From Pseudomonas rhizoryzae (GTDB lineage: Bacteria; Pseudomonadota; Gammaproteobacteria; Pseudomonadales; Pseudomonadaceae): a DNA stretch of 64,000 bases. Where the stretch lies: NCBI RefSeq assembly GCF_005250615.1, contig NZ_SULM01000006.1, positions 248,001-312,000 on the forward strand, in the 5' to 3' direction. Position 1 is the first letter of the stretch. The number at the start of each line of letters is the position of its first letter. Below, piece by piece: positions 1 through 11,488 of this stretch. The position numbers were made by a program, and so were the translations under genes. The notes beneath the pieces are model-generated. The model saw only the letters and a program-made list of their open reading frames with translations, had not been told where the DNA came from and ran no database searches.

Positions 1-1
1 G

Positions 2-1561
2 CTGTACTGCGCCGGCCACCTGATCGAAGCCGCCGTGGCCTACTACCAGGCCACCGGCAAGACCGCGCTGCTGAACATCGCGCGACGCCTGACCGACCAC
101 ATCGACCAGGTGTTCGGTCCGCGCCCCGGGCAGTTGCCCGGCTATCCGGGCCACCCGGAGATCGAACTGGCGCTGATGCGTCTCTATGAGGTCACCGACG
201 AGCCGCGCTACCTGGCCCTGGGGCGCTACTTCGTCGAGCAGCGCGGCCAGCAGCCGCACTACTACGACGCCGAGTACGAGCGCCGCGGCCGCACCTTCCA
301 CTGGCCCAGCCACGGTCCGGCCTGGATGATCAAGGACAAGGCCTACAGCCAGGCCCACGCCCCCATCCTCCAGCAGGACAAGGCGGTCGGCCATGCGGTG
401 CGCCTGCTCTATCTCTACACCGGGGTCGCCCACCTCGCCCGGCTCACCGGTGACGCCGAGCAGGCCGCCGCCTGCCGGCGCATCTGGGACAACCTGACCC
501 AGCGCCAGCTCTATGTCACCGGCGGGGTGGGTGCCCAGAGCCATGGCGAATCCTTGACCTGCGACTTCGACCTGCCCAGCGACACCGCCTACGCCGAGAC
601 CTGCGCCTCGGTGGCCCTGGTGATGTTCGCCCGGCGCCTGCTCGAACTCAGCCCGGAAGGCCGCTACGCCGACGTCCTGGAGCGGGCGCTGTACAACACC
701 GTGCTGGCCGGCATGGCGCTGGATGGCCGGCACTTCTTCTACGTCAATCCGCTGGAGGTGCATCCCGCGACCCTGGCCGGCAGCCACCGCTACGACCACG
801 TCCATGCCGTGCGCCAGCGCTGGTTCGGCTGCGCCTGCTGTCCGCCGAACATCGCCCGCCTGCTGGGCTCGCTGGAGGACTATGTCTATCTGCAGCGCGA
901 GGACAGCCTCTATGTGCACCTCTACGTGGGCAGCGATCTCGACTTCCGCCTCGCCGGCCAGCACTGGCAACTGCGCCAGCGCAGCGACTATCCCTGGCAG
1001 GGCCGCATCGGCTTCGAGCTGGCCGGGGCGGCCCAGGGCGGCACCTTCACCCTGGCCCTGCGCCTGCCCGACTGGTGCCCGGCGCCGGCGCTACGGATCA
1101 ACGACGAGCCGGTCGACCTGGCGCCCCTGACCCGCGACGGCTATTGCCACCTGCGCCGCGAGTGGCGGACCGGCGACCGGGTGGAGCTGGACCTGCCCAT
1201 GCCGCCGCAACGCCTGCGCGCCCATCCCCAGGTCCGCCAACTGGCCGGCAAGGTGGCGCTGCAGCGCGGGCCGCTGGTCTATTGCCTGGAACAGGCGGAC
1301 AACGGCGCCGACCTGCACAACCTGTCGCTGCCGCCAACGGCGGAGTTCCATGAGATCCACGGCCGTGCGCCGTTGCAGCAGGTCGTGCAGCTGGACGCCG
1401 AGGGACTGCGCTGGAATGCGGCGGCCAGCGCCGCCCAGCCGCTCTATCGCCAGGCGTCGGCGCCGCCCCAGGCCCGTCCGCAGCGACTCACCTTCATCCC
1501 CTACTACGCCTGGGCCAATCGCGGCGAAGGCGAGATGCGGGTCTGGGTCGACGAGCGCTGA
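2..1561 (+). CDS. Beta-L-arabinofuranosidase family protein (GH127), 5' end outside window
   Basis: Glycoside hydrolase family 127, whose characterised members remove terminal beta-L-arabinofuranose from plant glycans. The frame is open from base 2 and reads LYCAGHLIEAAVAYYQ, an internal family motif, so the gene begins upstream. GTG at 35 is not the real start. The family's active site is visible: the GES glutamate (codon 548-550), then AET-C (Glu and Cys about 16-18 residues later), then the CACCPPN cysteine cluster (830-841), matching the Zn-thiolate Glu/Cys set of HypBA1. The C-terminal part is beta-sandwich-like. Only about 520 residues of a protein usually near 640 are present. The next gene is convergent, with only 7 bases between the stops. 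Substrate specificity is inferred from the family. Confidence 0.88.
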   Translation: MYCAGHLIEAAVAYYQATGKTALLNIARRLTDHIDQVFGPRPGQLPGYPGHPEIELALMRLYEVTDEPRYLALGRYFVEQRGQQPHYYDAEYERRGRTFHWPSHGPAWMIKDKAYSQAHAPILQQDKAVGHAVRLLYLYTGVAHLARLTGDAEQAAACRRIWDNLTQRQLYVTGGVGAQSHGESLTCDFDLPSDTAYAETCASVALVMFARRLLELSPEGRYADVLERALYNTVLAGMALDGRHFFYVNPLEVHPATLAGSHRYDHVHAVRQRWFGCACCPPNIARLLGSLEDYVYLQREDSLYVHLYVGSDLDFRLAGQHWQLRQRSDYPWQGRIGFELAGAAQGGTFTLALRLPDWCPAPALRINDEPVDLAPLTRDGYCHLRREWRTGDRVELDLPMPPQRLRAHPQVRQLAGKVALQRGPLVYCLEQADNGADLHNLSLPPTAEFHEIHGRAPLQQVVQLDAEGLRWNAAASAAQPLYRQASAPPQARPQRLTFIPYYAWANRGEGEMRVWVDER

Positions 1562-1568
1562 CCGCGCC

Positions 1569-2702
1569 TCAGTTCGTCTCTGACCCACGCGGCACCAGGC
1601 GGCTCCACACCGCCCTGGTGCCCAGGGCGCAGGCCTGGCGATAGCCCAGCGCATGGCGTTCCACCAGGTACCAGGACACCACCGCCAGCGGCAGGGTGAT
1701 GCCGATGGAGAGGATCACCATGGTCCAGGCCTCGATGCCGGGGATCACCGCGGCCAGGGTCTGCTGCACCGGGAAGGAATAGATGTAGAGTCCGTAGGAA
1801 TAGTCGCCCACCTCGTTGAAGGCACGGATGCGCCCGGCCGGGATGAAGGCGAGGTAGAGCAGCACGTAGCCCAGGACGAGGTTGTACACCAGGAAGAAGC
1901 TATCGCGGTCGGGCATGGCCACCGCCAGCAAGGCCACGGCGGCGACAAAGGCGGCGCGTGACAGCGGGATGTAGGCGCGCAACACATAGAAGGCGCCCCC
2001 CAGGAAGAACATCTGGAACAGCCGCAGCAGGTGCGATTCGCTGGCGAAGAAGTAGTGGGCGAACAGCTTGAACAGCGCGGCGCCCGCGGCGAACAGCAGG
2101 ATGGCGCGCTGAAAGTGACGGCTGTCCAGGCGCAGCCAGAGTACCGCCAGCCACAGCAGCGCCAGGGCGCCGTACATGCCCACCTCGAAGGGCAGCGTCC
2201 ACAAGGAGCCATTGACGACGGCCTGCAACGGATTGCCCTCGAACAGCCCGGGCAGGTCGAATTCGGCGCCGGCGATCAGGCCGGTGTTCTTCAGCAGGTA
2301 GACCCAGGTCTGGCCGTCGCTCAGGTAGTCCTGCAGCGGCGCCCGGGTCAGCCAGGCGCCCAGGCCGAGCACCGTCAGCATGAGCATCACCAAGAGGCCC
2401 GGCACCACTCGCAGGGCGCGGCCCCAGACGAAATCGATGATGTCGGCGCGACTCAGCAGGCTCTTGGTGACCAGGAAACCGCTGGTGATGAAGAAGATGT
2501 CGACCGCGATGTCGCCCAGCGTCATGCCCAGGCTCTCGCGTCCCGGTTCCGCCGTGGCGGTGCCGCTGGAGATGGCGAAGCTGTGGCTGAAGACCACGGC
2601 GAGGGCCGCGATCATACGAATCAGATTGAGATTGTTGTTCTTGCCGCCAACATGATCCTGAACGGTCTGCACGGATACCTCACGCCTGGTGTTTGGAGCC
2701 AT
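1569..2702 (-). CDS. Acyltransferase family 3 membrane protein (OafA/YrhL-like)
   Basis: A 377-residue integral membrane acyltransferase of the Acyl_transf_3 family, which O-acylates surface sugars such as O-antigen, exopolysaccharide or Nod factor. The family signature is at residues about 24-45: NLIRMIAALAVVFSHSF, with the conserved Arg and His. About ten hydrophobic segments follow to the C-terminus. Unlike the second acyltransferase in this window (62322-63467), it has a short hydrophilic N-terminus. It starts at ATG 2702 and shares an upstream region of about 200 bases with the divergent adenine deaminase gene. No glycan cluster surrounds it, so the acceptor cannot be named. Confidence 0.85.
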   Translation of the reverse strand: MAPNTRREVSVQTVQDHVGGKNNNLNLIRMIAALAVVFSHSFAISSGTATAEPGRESLGMTLGDIAVDIFFITSGFLVTKSLLSRADIIDFVWGRALRVVPGLLVMLMLTVLGLGAWLTRAPLQDYLSDGQTWVYLLKNTGLIAGAEFDLPGLFEGNPLQAVVNGSLWTLPFEVGMYGALALLWLAVLWLRLDSRHFQRAILLFAAGAALFKLFAHYFFASESHLLRLFQMFFLGGAFYVLRAYIPLSRAAFVAAVALLAVAMPDRDSFFLVYNLVLGYVLLYLAFIPAGRIRAFNEVGDYSYGLYIYSFPVQQTLAAVIPGIEAWTMVILSIGITLPLAVVSWYLVERHALGYRQACALGTRAVWSRLVPRGSETN

Positions 2703-2891
2703 GCGTCCCGATTGTAGTCAGATCCAGACCCATTGCAGGGGTTGTGGCCATTTGCTGGCCCAAAGCGTGGAATGCTGGGAAATTCTGACGCTCAGGGCCA
2801 CCGTACATCGGTCAACGGGAACCCGCAGACCTGCAGGTGACCGGGCAAAGCGTGCGACAATCCTTAACTGATTCAGCTTGACGACGAATAG

Positions 2892-3851
<960 letters not shown>

Positions 3852-3853
3852 GC

Positions 3854-4660
3854 ATGAGCCTGACCGCTGCCGAAATCTCCTACTACGAACGCTTCGCCGA
3901 ACGCCTGACCGATGCCGCCGCCGTGGCCATCCAGCCCTACTTCCGAGCCCAGCTGGCGGTAGACGACAAAGGCGACGCGGCCAGCGCCGGGCGGCGCTAC
4001 GACCCGGTGACCATCGCCGACAAGGCCGCCGAACGGGCCATGCGCGAACTCATCCAGGCCGAACACCCGGACCATGGCATCCTCGGCGAGGAAGAGGAAA
4101 ACGTCGCCGGTGAAAGCCCCCTGACCTGGGTGCTGGACCCCATCGACGGCACCCGCGCCTTCATCACCGGCCTGCCGCTGTGGGGCACCCTGGTGGCCCT
4201 CAACGACGGCACCCGCCCGGTGGTGGGGGTGATGAACCAGCCCTTCACCGGCGAACGCTACCTGGGCACCCCGGCCGGCGCCTGGCGCAACGGCGTGCCG
4301 CTGCACACCCGCCCCTGCGCCAGCCTGGCCCAGGCGCGGCTGATGTGCACCAGTCGCGACATCTTCGATACCCCCGAGCGCCTGGCGGCCTTCGACGCCG
4401 TGGCGGCCGAGGTGCAACTGGCCCGCTTCGGCGGTGACTGCTACGCCTACTGCATGCTGGCCTCGGGCTTCGTCGACGTCATCATCGAAGCCAGCCTGCA
4501 GCCCTACGACGTCCAGGCGTTGATCCCCATCATCGAAGGCGCCGGTGGCCGCATGACCGCCTGGGACGGCAGTGACGCCCAGCAGGGTGGGGCCATCCTC
4601 GCCTGTGGGGATCCGGCGCTACACGCGCAGTTGGTGGAGCGGTTGAAGCATCTGGCGTAA
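3854..4660 (+). CDS. Inositol monophosphatase-family phosphatase, HisN-like (histidinol-phosphatase type)
   Basis: A Mg-dependent sugar/alcohol phosphatase of 268 residues. The family metal-binding motifs are visible: GEEEE at 78-82, DPIDGT at 95-100, and a later Asp in YDVQALIPIIEGAGG (about 219). The sequence DPIDGTRAFITGLPLWG resembles HisN-type histidinol phosphatases more than SuhB. It begins two bases after the adenine deaminase stop and is probably translationally coupled. The pairing with adenine deaminase suggests a nucleotide- or sugar-phosphate salvage role, but the substrate is not shown by the sequence. Confidence 0.85.
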   Translation: MSLTAAEISYYERFAERLTDAAAVAIQPYFRAQLAVDDKGDAASAGRRYDPVTIADKAAERAMRELIQAEHPDHGILGEEEENVAGESPLTWVLDPIDGTRAFITGLPLWGTLVALNDGTRPVVGVMNQPFTGERYLGTPAGAWRNGVPLHTRPCASLAQARLMCTSRDIFDTPERLAAFDAVAAEVQLARFGGDCYAYCMLASGFVDVIIEASLQPYDVQALIPIIEGAGGRMTAWDGSDAQQGGAILACGDPALHAQLVERLKHLA

Positions 4661-4674
4661 GGATGGCTGCTTTC

Positions 4675-4705
4675 GTAGGTTGGGTTGAGCGGAGCGAAGC
4701 CCAAC
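4675..4705. repeat. Short hairpin repeat (GTAGGTTGGGTTGAGC type)
   Basis: One copy of the short palindromic repeat GTAGGTTGGGTTGAGC...GCGAAGCCCAAC, in plus orientation just after the phosphatase gene. A degenerate second unit (GTTGGGCTTCAACGACG) follows at about 4729. At least ten other copies lie between genes in this window. Confidence 0.85.
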
Positions 4706-4829
4706 ACTACTCCGGCTCAAACCAGGCACGTTGGGCTTCAACGACGTAGCCGTCTCGATCCAAGCTAGGCGATTGCAACGTCTTAGGTTGGGCTAAGCAC
4801 AGCGTCAGGTCTGGCTTATCGATGTTCTG

Positions 4830-5562
4830 GCTGCCTATCGAGTGCGTTGATGGTTTTTGTTTCGCCCACCCGGGCGAGTCACTTTTGCCAGTCGCGGCTA
4901 CGCGCCCCGGACAAAAGTAACCAAAAACGCTTGCCCCACCATCCGGCCTTCCGCTTCGCTCCAGGTGACTCGCATTGCTCGCCCTTCGGGCCAGCCTGCG
5001 GCTGTTACTTCGCTTCGCTACGTTTCGCTCACGCCAGCGCCGTTCCGGGGTCGGTCCAGATGGGCCGTCCATGGCCCACTGGACCTCTCGCCGCATCCCT
5101 GCGGCTCGACCCACTCCACGACACTGGCGTGCGCCCTCCTGAACGGGGCAATTCGCCAGATTGAAAGTTTTGGTTGAAGAACCGTAAGCGGTCGTAGCGT
5201 GGACAACGGCGCAGCCTTGTCCACTGATGGCTTAGGTGCCCAACAGTGGAAAACGCTGCGCGGTTTTCCACGCTACGCACTCCACTGAACACCGAATTCC
5301 CAGGCTGGCGCCCCGTCCCCGTCAGTGAGGCCGAGTGCAGGTGTTGCGTAGGGGGATGCGAGGCAGGACGCCGAGCAAGGCGCGAGGGGCAGGAGGCCCC
5401 TTCGTGCCGTGCCCCGGAGCAGCACCGGAGCGAGGGGACCCGGAGCGTAGCGGAGGGCCGAAACGTGGGGACAAGCGTTTTTGGTTACTTTTTTGGCGAC
5501 TGCAAAAAGTAACTCGCCCGGGTGGGCGAAACAGGAACCCCCAACAGACCTCGATAAGCAGC
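4830..5562 (+). repeat. Dispersed composite repeat, copy 1 (733 bp, core orientation A)
   Basis: A non-coding element bounded by inverted ends (GCTGCCTATCGAG at 4830; CTCGATAAGCAGC ending 5562). Inside the ends is a second inverted pair, TTTCGCCCACCCGGGCGAGT on the left and its complement near 5512-5531, each next to a small A/T-rich hairpin (ACTTTTGCC and TTACTTTTT arms). The core runs from 4928 to 5477 and carries sub-repeats found in the other two copies, including a TAGCGTGGACAACG / CGTTTTCCACG palindrome block near 5195-5275. Open frames inside are GC-rich artefacts in many frames and are not conserved between copies. Confidence 0.85.
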
Positions 5563-5602
5563 CAAGGCACCAATAGCCAAACCAAAGGCCAAACCCTCAG
5601 CA

Positions 5603-5669
5603 ATCGCGGCCATGGGCCGCTCCTACAAGCCCAATCCAACCTCCGTAGGAGCGGCCGGGCCACGACCGG
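5603..5669. repeat. REP doublet (GTAGGAGCGGCC type, inverted pair)
   Basis: Two inverted copies of a classical Pseudomonas REP: ATCGCGGCCATGGGCCGCTCC at 5603 and GTAGGAGCGGCCGGGCC at 5645. The pair forms a REPIN-like doublet between composite repeat copy 1 and the glycosyltransferase gene. Confidence 0.85.
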
Positions 5670-5762
5670 CCCTGCCCCCTGCCAGTCATCACCCAGTAAC
5701 ATCTTAAGCCCCCTCTAAGCCAACTCCCGTATACCGGCAGGATTCCGCCACGAGTCGCTGCC

Positions 5763-7442
5763 TTGTCCACCTCCTCCTCCCCTGCCTCGCCAGGCACTGT
5801 ACGCCTGGAGCGAGGGCTATTGCTCTGCTGCCTGGCCGCCTACCTGCTCGCCGGGCTGTTCGGCCGTGGGCTGTGGAAGGCCGATGAGCCCTACTCCTTC
5901 GGCATGGTGTGGAATTTCCTCACCACCCCGGACTGGCTGATCCCCCGGGTGGGCGATGCGCCCTTCATGGAAAAGCCGCCGCTGATGTACTGGAGCGCTG
6001 CCCTCACCGCCTGGCTGTTCTCGCCCTGGCTCAGCGCACCGGACGGTGCGCGGCTGGCGGTGCTGGGCTGGATGCTGGTGACCCTCGCCGCCCTGGCCTG
6101 GCTCACCCAACTGCTGCTGCCCGGTCGAGCGCGGCTGGCGTTGCTCGCCCTGCTGGGCATGCTCGGCGTAGTGCAGCACAGCCACCTGCTGATCGCCGAC
6201 GTGCCGCAACTCGCCGGCGCCACCCTGGGCCTGACGGGGCTCGCCGCCTATCTGCACGATGGCGAACAATCCTGGCAGCGCGGGCTGCTGTTCGGTAGCG
6301 GCCTGGGCATCGCCTTCATGAGCAAGGGTCTGCTGGTGCCGGGGGTGCTGGGGCTCTGCGGGGGGCTCTGCGCCGTCTGCTGGCCACAGCGCCTGGCCGA
6401 GCCGGCCACGCGTCGCTGGCTGCTCGCCGCCCTCACCGCCGCCCTGCCCTGGCTGGTGGTCTGGCCGACGCTGCTCTGGCACCAGGCGCCCGAGCTCTTC
6501 CATACCTGGCTGTGGACCAACAACATCGGCCGCTTCTTCGGCCTGGAAGCACGCAACAGCGATACCGATGGCCTGGTCTCCAGCTTGGAAGACCTGCTGG
6601 CGCTGTCCTTTCCCACCGGGCTGATCCTGCTCGGCGCCACGCTCTGGCAGCTGTATCGCCGCGGCGGCAGCCCGCTGAAGCGGCTGGGTCGGCATCCGGG
6701 GCTGGCCACGGTGGTGCTTTACGCCCTCGTCTGCCTGGGGGTGCTGCTCAAGTCGGCGGTCTTCCGCAGCCTCTATCTGCTGCCGCTGTTTCCCGCCCTG
6801 GCGCTGCTGGCGGCGCGGTTGGAGCCACCGCCGGCCATCGCCCGCCTCGGCCGCGATGCCAGCCTGGCGCTCTGGACACCGGTCATCGCCCTGCTGGCTC
6901 TGGGCGGTATCGGCCTGGCCATGGGCTGGCCGCTGCCCTGGCCGCGCCTCGTCACCGACCACCTGCCGATCACGGAACGCCTGCCACTGAGCCCCCTCGC
7001 CTGGGCGGTCGCCCTGCTGGCCTTGCTCGGCTGGGGCGTAGCGCTTGGGCTGCGCGCACAGTTGGGCGCCGCCAGCACCTGGTTCGTCGGCCTGACCGTC
7101 AGTTGGACCCTGGCCAATACCCTGTGGCTCCCCTGGGTCGACCTCGGCAACAGCTACGCGCGGCCTTTCACCGAACTGCAGCGGGTACTCCCGGCGGCGG
7201 ATTGCCTGGCCAGCTACGGCCTGGGCGAATCGGAGCGCTCCATGCTGCACGTCTACAGCGGTTATCCACCGCAGGAACAGGCCAGCCTGCGGCAGGTGCC
7301 CTGCCAACTGCTGGTGGTGCAGGACGAATGGCACGAACCGGTGGCGGTGCCTGCGACCTGGCATGAAATCTGGCGAGGCGCACGCCCCGGAAACCTCAAG
7401 GAGCGCTTCCGTGCCTTCAGCTTCATGCAACCGGGACCTTGA
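5763..7442 (+). CDS. ArnT-like family 39/83 glycosyltransferase
   Basis: A polytopic membrane protein of about 559 residues of the ArnT/PMT superfamily, which transfers a sugar from an undecaprenyl-phosphate donor to a periplasmic acceptor such as lipid A or protein. The DE motif expected in the first periplasmic loop is present (LWKADEPYSFG, residues about 38-48), as is the MEKPPLMYWSAA stretch shared by ArnT proteins. A dozen or so hydrophobic segments follow, then a soluble C-terminal portion. The start is uncertain: TTG at 5763 is the first in-frame start and no good ribosome site precedes it. No arn operon is nearby, so a lipid A role is not implied. Confidence 0.8.
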   Translation: MSTSSSPASPGTVRLERGLLLCCLAAYLLAGLFGRGLWKADEPYSFGMVWNFLTTPDWLIPRVGDAPFMEKPPLMYWSAALTAWLFSPWLSAPDGARLAVLGWMLVTLAALAWLTQLLLPGRARLALLALLGMLGVVQHSHLLIADVPQLAGATLGLTGLAAYLHDGEQSWQRGLLFGSGLGIAFMSKGLLVPGVLGLCGGLCAVCWPQRLAEPATRRWLLAALTAALPWLVVWPTLLWHQAPELFHTWLWTNNIGRFFGLEARNSDTDGLVSSLEDLLALSFPTGLILLGATLWQLYRRGGSPLKRLGRHPGLATVVLYALVCLGVLLKSAVFRSLYLLPLFPALALLAARLEPPPAIARLGRDASLALWTPVIALLALGGIGLAMGWPLPWPRLVTDHLPITERLPLSPLAWAVALLALLGWGVALGLRAQLGAASTWFVGLTVSWTLANTLWLPWVDLGNSYARPFTELQRVLPAADCLASYGLGESERSMLHVYSGYPPQEQASLRQVPCQLLVVQDEWHEPVAVPATWHEIWRGARPGNLKERFRAFSFMQPGP

Positions 7443-7445
7443 GGC

Positions 7446-7476
7446 GTTGGGCTTCGCTACGCTCAACCCAACCTAC
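7446..7476. repeat. Short hairpin repeat (GTAGGTTGGGTTGAGC type, minus orientation)
   Basis: GTTGGGCTTCGCTACGCTC...CCCAACCTAC starts four bases after the glycosyltransferase stop and lies between it and the convergent rutF. This position suits a transcript-end hairpin. Confidence 0.85.
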
Positions 7477-7533
7477 CGGAGCCCGCGTCGCCTGGTTGAG
7501 ACAGCTCCACCGTCGAGACCCAACAGGCCCAGG

Positions 7534-8058
7534 CTAAGGCAGCTCGTGATAGGCGCGGCTGAAATACAGTAGCCCTCCGCGACCGCCCGGCTCGGCCACA
7601 CCCAGCACCTCGCACAGCAGCAGATCGTGGCTGCCTACCGACTTCACCTCGGCGATGTGGCAATCACAGGCCACCAGGGCACCATCCAGCACCGGTGCGC
7701 CACTGGCCAGCCGCGTCCAGCTCGCCGCGGCGAAGCGCTCGGCCATGGCGGTCTTGCCGCCGAACAGATTCGCCAGCGCCTGCTGGCCGGCGGCCAGGAC
7801 GTTGACGCAGAGCACCCCATTGGCGCTGAACGCCGGATGCACCGAGGCACCGCGATTGAGGCAGACCAGCAGGGTCGGTGGGGTATCGCTGACGCTGCAC
7901 ACGGCGGTGGCGGTGAAGCCGGCTGGCCCGGCCGGGCCGTCGGTGGTGACGATGTTGACCGCGGCCCCCAGGCGCGCCATGGCACCGCGGAAGAGGTCGC
8001 GCTCGACCGGGACGGCGGGCGTCGCGGTGGGCAGCGGCAAGGCATGGGCAACGGACAT
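7534..8058 (-). CDS. rutF: Pyrimidine utilization flavin reductase RutF
   Basis: A 174-residue NAD(P)H:FMN reductase of the flavin_reduct family. It supplies reduced FMN to the RutA monooxygenase that opens the uracil ring. Family hallmarks are [19 protein letters not shown] near the N-terminus, [23 protein letters not shown] in the flavin-binding part, and a final YFSRAYHEL. It is the last gene of a rutA-B-C-D-F series on this strand, starting 3 bases after the rutD stop. Confidence 0.93.
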   Translation of the reverse strand: MSVAHALPLPTATPAVPVERDLFRGAMARLGAAVNIVTTDGPAGPAGFTATAVCSVSDTPPTLLVCLNRGASVHPAFSANGVLCVNVLAAGQQALANLFGGKTAMAERFAAASWTRLASGAPVLDGALVACDCHIAEVKSVGSHDLLLCEVLGVAEPGGRGGLLYFSRAYHELP

Positions 8059-8061
8059 GGG

Positions 8062-8847
8062 CTACTCCTCGGAAGCTTGGCAGAGATAGTCGAGGACCAC
8101 CCGGTCGAAGGTGGCAGGATCGGTGACGCTGGAGGCATGGCCGCCCCACTCCAGTAAGTGAAAGGTGGCCTGGGGCAGGCCCGCGGCCAGGCGCTGGGAA
8201 GAGGTCCAGGGCACCAGGACATCGTCACGATTGGCCAGCACCAGGGTCGGCACCTGGATCCGCGCCAGCTCGGCGTCCACGTCGAAGGCCAGCAGGGCGC
8301 CGATGCGCCGCAGGACATTAGCCTCACCGGGGAAGTGCGCCAGGGCATGGGCTTCGTCGGCGGCCAGGCGTTCGCTGTGTTCGGCGATCCAGGTGGCCGG
8401 ATAGAGAAAGATCGCCTGGGCCTGGACATAGGCCGCGGCGCCGCTGTCGCGCAGCAAGCGCTGACGCAGGGCGAAGCAGCGCCCGGTGTGGGGATTGGGT
8501 CGGCTCCAGGCGTTGACCAGCACCTGGCGGCGGATCAGGCCTGGGCGCAACAGATTGGCCTGCAGCCCCACCAGGCCACCGAGAGCATGGCCCATGAACA
8601 GGCTGTCGCGCAGTTCCAGGCGGTCGGCCAGGGCCAGCAGATCCTCGGCCATATGCTGGATGCGATAGTCCGCCGGCAACTCGGCCGGGCTCTTGCCGGT
8701 ACCACTCTGGTCGTAGACCACCACCCGGAAGCGTTCGCCCAGGGCTGCCAACTGCGGCGTCCAGAAGGCGCCGGCGCCACCCAGGCCGGAGCTGAGCAAC
8801 AGGGTCGCGGCCGCCGGGTCCTGGCGGCCATGGAGTTCGAAGTGCAT
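8062..8847 (-). CDS. rutD: Aminoacrylate hydrolase RutD (alpha/beta hydrolase)
   Basis: A 261-residue alpha/beta hydrolase assigned to RutD, which speeds hydrolysis of aminoacrylate in uracil breakdown. The N-terminus LLSSGLGGAGAFWTPQL and the motif YDQSGTGKSPAELPADY match the family. The nucleophile elbow is GHALGG, with alanine before the LGG as in other RutD proteins and no serine in the usual GxSxG slot, so catalysis may be unconventional. It lies between rutC and rutF. The 83-base gap to rutC holds a GGGAGAGGG-type repeat, the only sizeable break in the operon. Confidence 0.92.
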   Translation of the reverse strand: MHFELHGRQDPAAATLLLSSGLGGAGAFWTPQLAALGERFRVVVYDQSGTGKSPAELPADYRIQHMAEDLLALADRLELRDSLFMGHALGGLVGLQANLLRPGLIRRQVLVNAWSRPNPHTGRCFALRQRLLRDSGAAAYVQAQAIFLYPATWIAEHSERLAADEAHALAHFPGEANVLRRIGALLAFDVDAELARIQVPTLVLANRDDVLVPWTSSQRLAAGLPQATFHLLEWGGHASSVTDPATFDRVVLDYLCQASEE

Positions 8848-8879
8848 GGGCGGTCCTCGGTGGGTTGGTGGTTGGGGCG

Positions 8880-8914
8880 GCCCTCACCCCAGCCCTCTCC
8901 CAAGGGGAGAGGGG
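8880..8914. repeat. GGGAGAGGG-type hairpin repeat between rutC and rutD
   Basis: CCCTCACCCCAGCCCTCTCCC followed by its complement AAGGGGAGAGGGGG. The same sequence recurs near 24000, 24130, 32870 and 42980. Here it sits inside the rut operon, where the RNA hairpin could affect message stability between rutC and rutD. Confidence 0.8.
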
Positions 8915-8930
8915 GCAAGACGGAGTAGCC

Positions 8931-9314
8931 CTAGCCGATATGGGCGATGCTGGCGATCTCGATCAGGGCGTCGGGTTTCACCAGGCCGCACTGGATGCAG
9001 TAGCGCGCCGGCTTCTCGCCGGGAAAGAACTCGGCGTACACCGCATTGATGGCGGCGTAGTTCGCCCAGTCGGTGAGCATGATCATGTTGAAGGTGACGT
9101 CGGCCATGCTGCCGCCCGCCGCCTCCACCACGCCCTGGATGGTGGTGAGCACGTGGCGCGCCTGGGCGGCGGCGTCGCCGACGTGGACCACGTTGTTCTG
9201 CGCATCGAACGGCAGGGTGCCGGAGACGTAGAGCACCCCGTCGGCCAGGCTGCCGGGCACGAAGGGGGCGATGGGGGTACCGGTACCGGCGGGAATCACG
9301 GCTTGCTTGGGCAT
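8931..9314 (-). CDS. rutC: RutC, 3-aminoacrylate deaminase (RidA/YjgF family)
   Basis: A 127-residue member of the RidA/YjgF/YER057c family, trimeric in known cases, acting on the aminoacrylate (peracid) produced by RutB. The sequence starts [21 protein letters not shown] and includes [22 protein letters not shown] and [18 protein letters not shown], typical of RutC. The start is 5 bases after the rutB stop, so coupling is likely. Confidence 0.93.
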   Translation of the reverse strand: MPKQAVIPAGTGTPIAPFVPGSLADGVLYVSGTLPFDAQNNVVHVGDAAAQARHVLTTIQGVVEAAGGSMADVTFNMIMLTDWANYAAINAVYAEFFPGEKPARYCIQCGLVKPDALIEIASIAHIG

Positions 9315-9319
9315 GGCTA

Positions 9320-11136
<1,817 letters not shown>

Positions 11137-11200
11137 CGTTCAAGCTCTCCCGCAGTCAAGAATCGGAACGCACCCTGAGGCGCTGTTACTGCAGGATCGG

Positions 11201-11217
11201 AGCAGAAAGCTTGCCAA
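11201..11217 (-). promoter_or_regulatory. Sigma-54-like promoter for rutA
   Basis: On the minus strand TTGGCAAGCTTTCTGCT resembles the -24/-12 consensus TTGGCACG-N4-TTGCW. The GG and GC dinucleotides have the required 10-base separation, with two mismatches. It lies about 65 bases before the rutA ATG. Sigma-54/NtrC control is known for pyrimidine nitrogen use in enterics. Here it is a sequence prediction. Confidence 0.55.
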
Positions 11218-11228
11218 GTCTTGAAAGT

Positions 11229-11254
11229 TAAGCCCAATCAATCACTTGGGCTTA
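11229..11254. promoter_or_regulatory. 9-bp inverted repeat TAAGCCCAA-N8-TTGGGCTTA
   Basis: A perfect inverted repeat in the rutA-rutR intergenic region, between the sigma-54-like promoter and the RutR-type site. It is a candidate site for an activator or second regulator. Its factor is unknown to me. Confidence 0.5.
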
Positions 11255-11271
11255 GTCATGAAGATAAAATG

Positions 11272-11283
11272 GACCACTTGGTC
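11272..11283. promoter_or_regulatory. RutR-type operator
   Basis: GACCACTTGGTC, a palindrome GACCA-N2-TGGTC, matches the core of the E. coli RutR consensus TTGACCANNTGGTCAA. It lies between rutA and rutR, where RutR, which senses uracil, is expected to bind. Confidence 0.7.
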
Positions 11284-11488
11284 TGAATTAGAGCACCTAG
11301 CTTGTGCAAGCCGCCCGAATCTGGGGCATGGACAGCCCCTGTGACATGCTAAAGTTCGATAACTGACGGTGCCTTCGGGCCCGCCAATGGTTCGTCGCCA
11401 GGATGGTGCGAATCCGCACGGCCGTGCCTGAACCCGCGCACCAGCGGTCAGCACGAGTCAGACGTTGATAAGGCCCAAGGAGCAATTC

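Noticed and set aside
4830-5562. Composite repeat as an insertion sequence
   Set aside because: No transposase-like frame in any of the three copies, and I saw no clean target-site duplication around them. Listed as repeats only.
4707-5702. Several 60-135-codon frames within composite repeat copy 1 (and equivalents in copies 2 and 3) as possible proteins
   Set aside because: Frames occur on both strands, shift between copies, and disregard codon conservation; the sequence conservation is at DNA level, in palindromes.
5817-7466. A 549-codon open frame antisense to the ArnT-like gene
   Set aside because: It is Gln/Arg/Gly-rich without domains. The opposite strand has family motifs and membrane helices.
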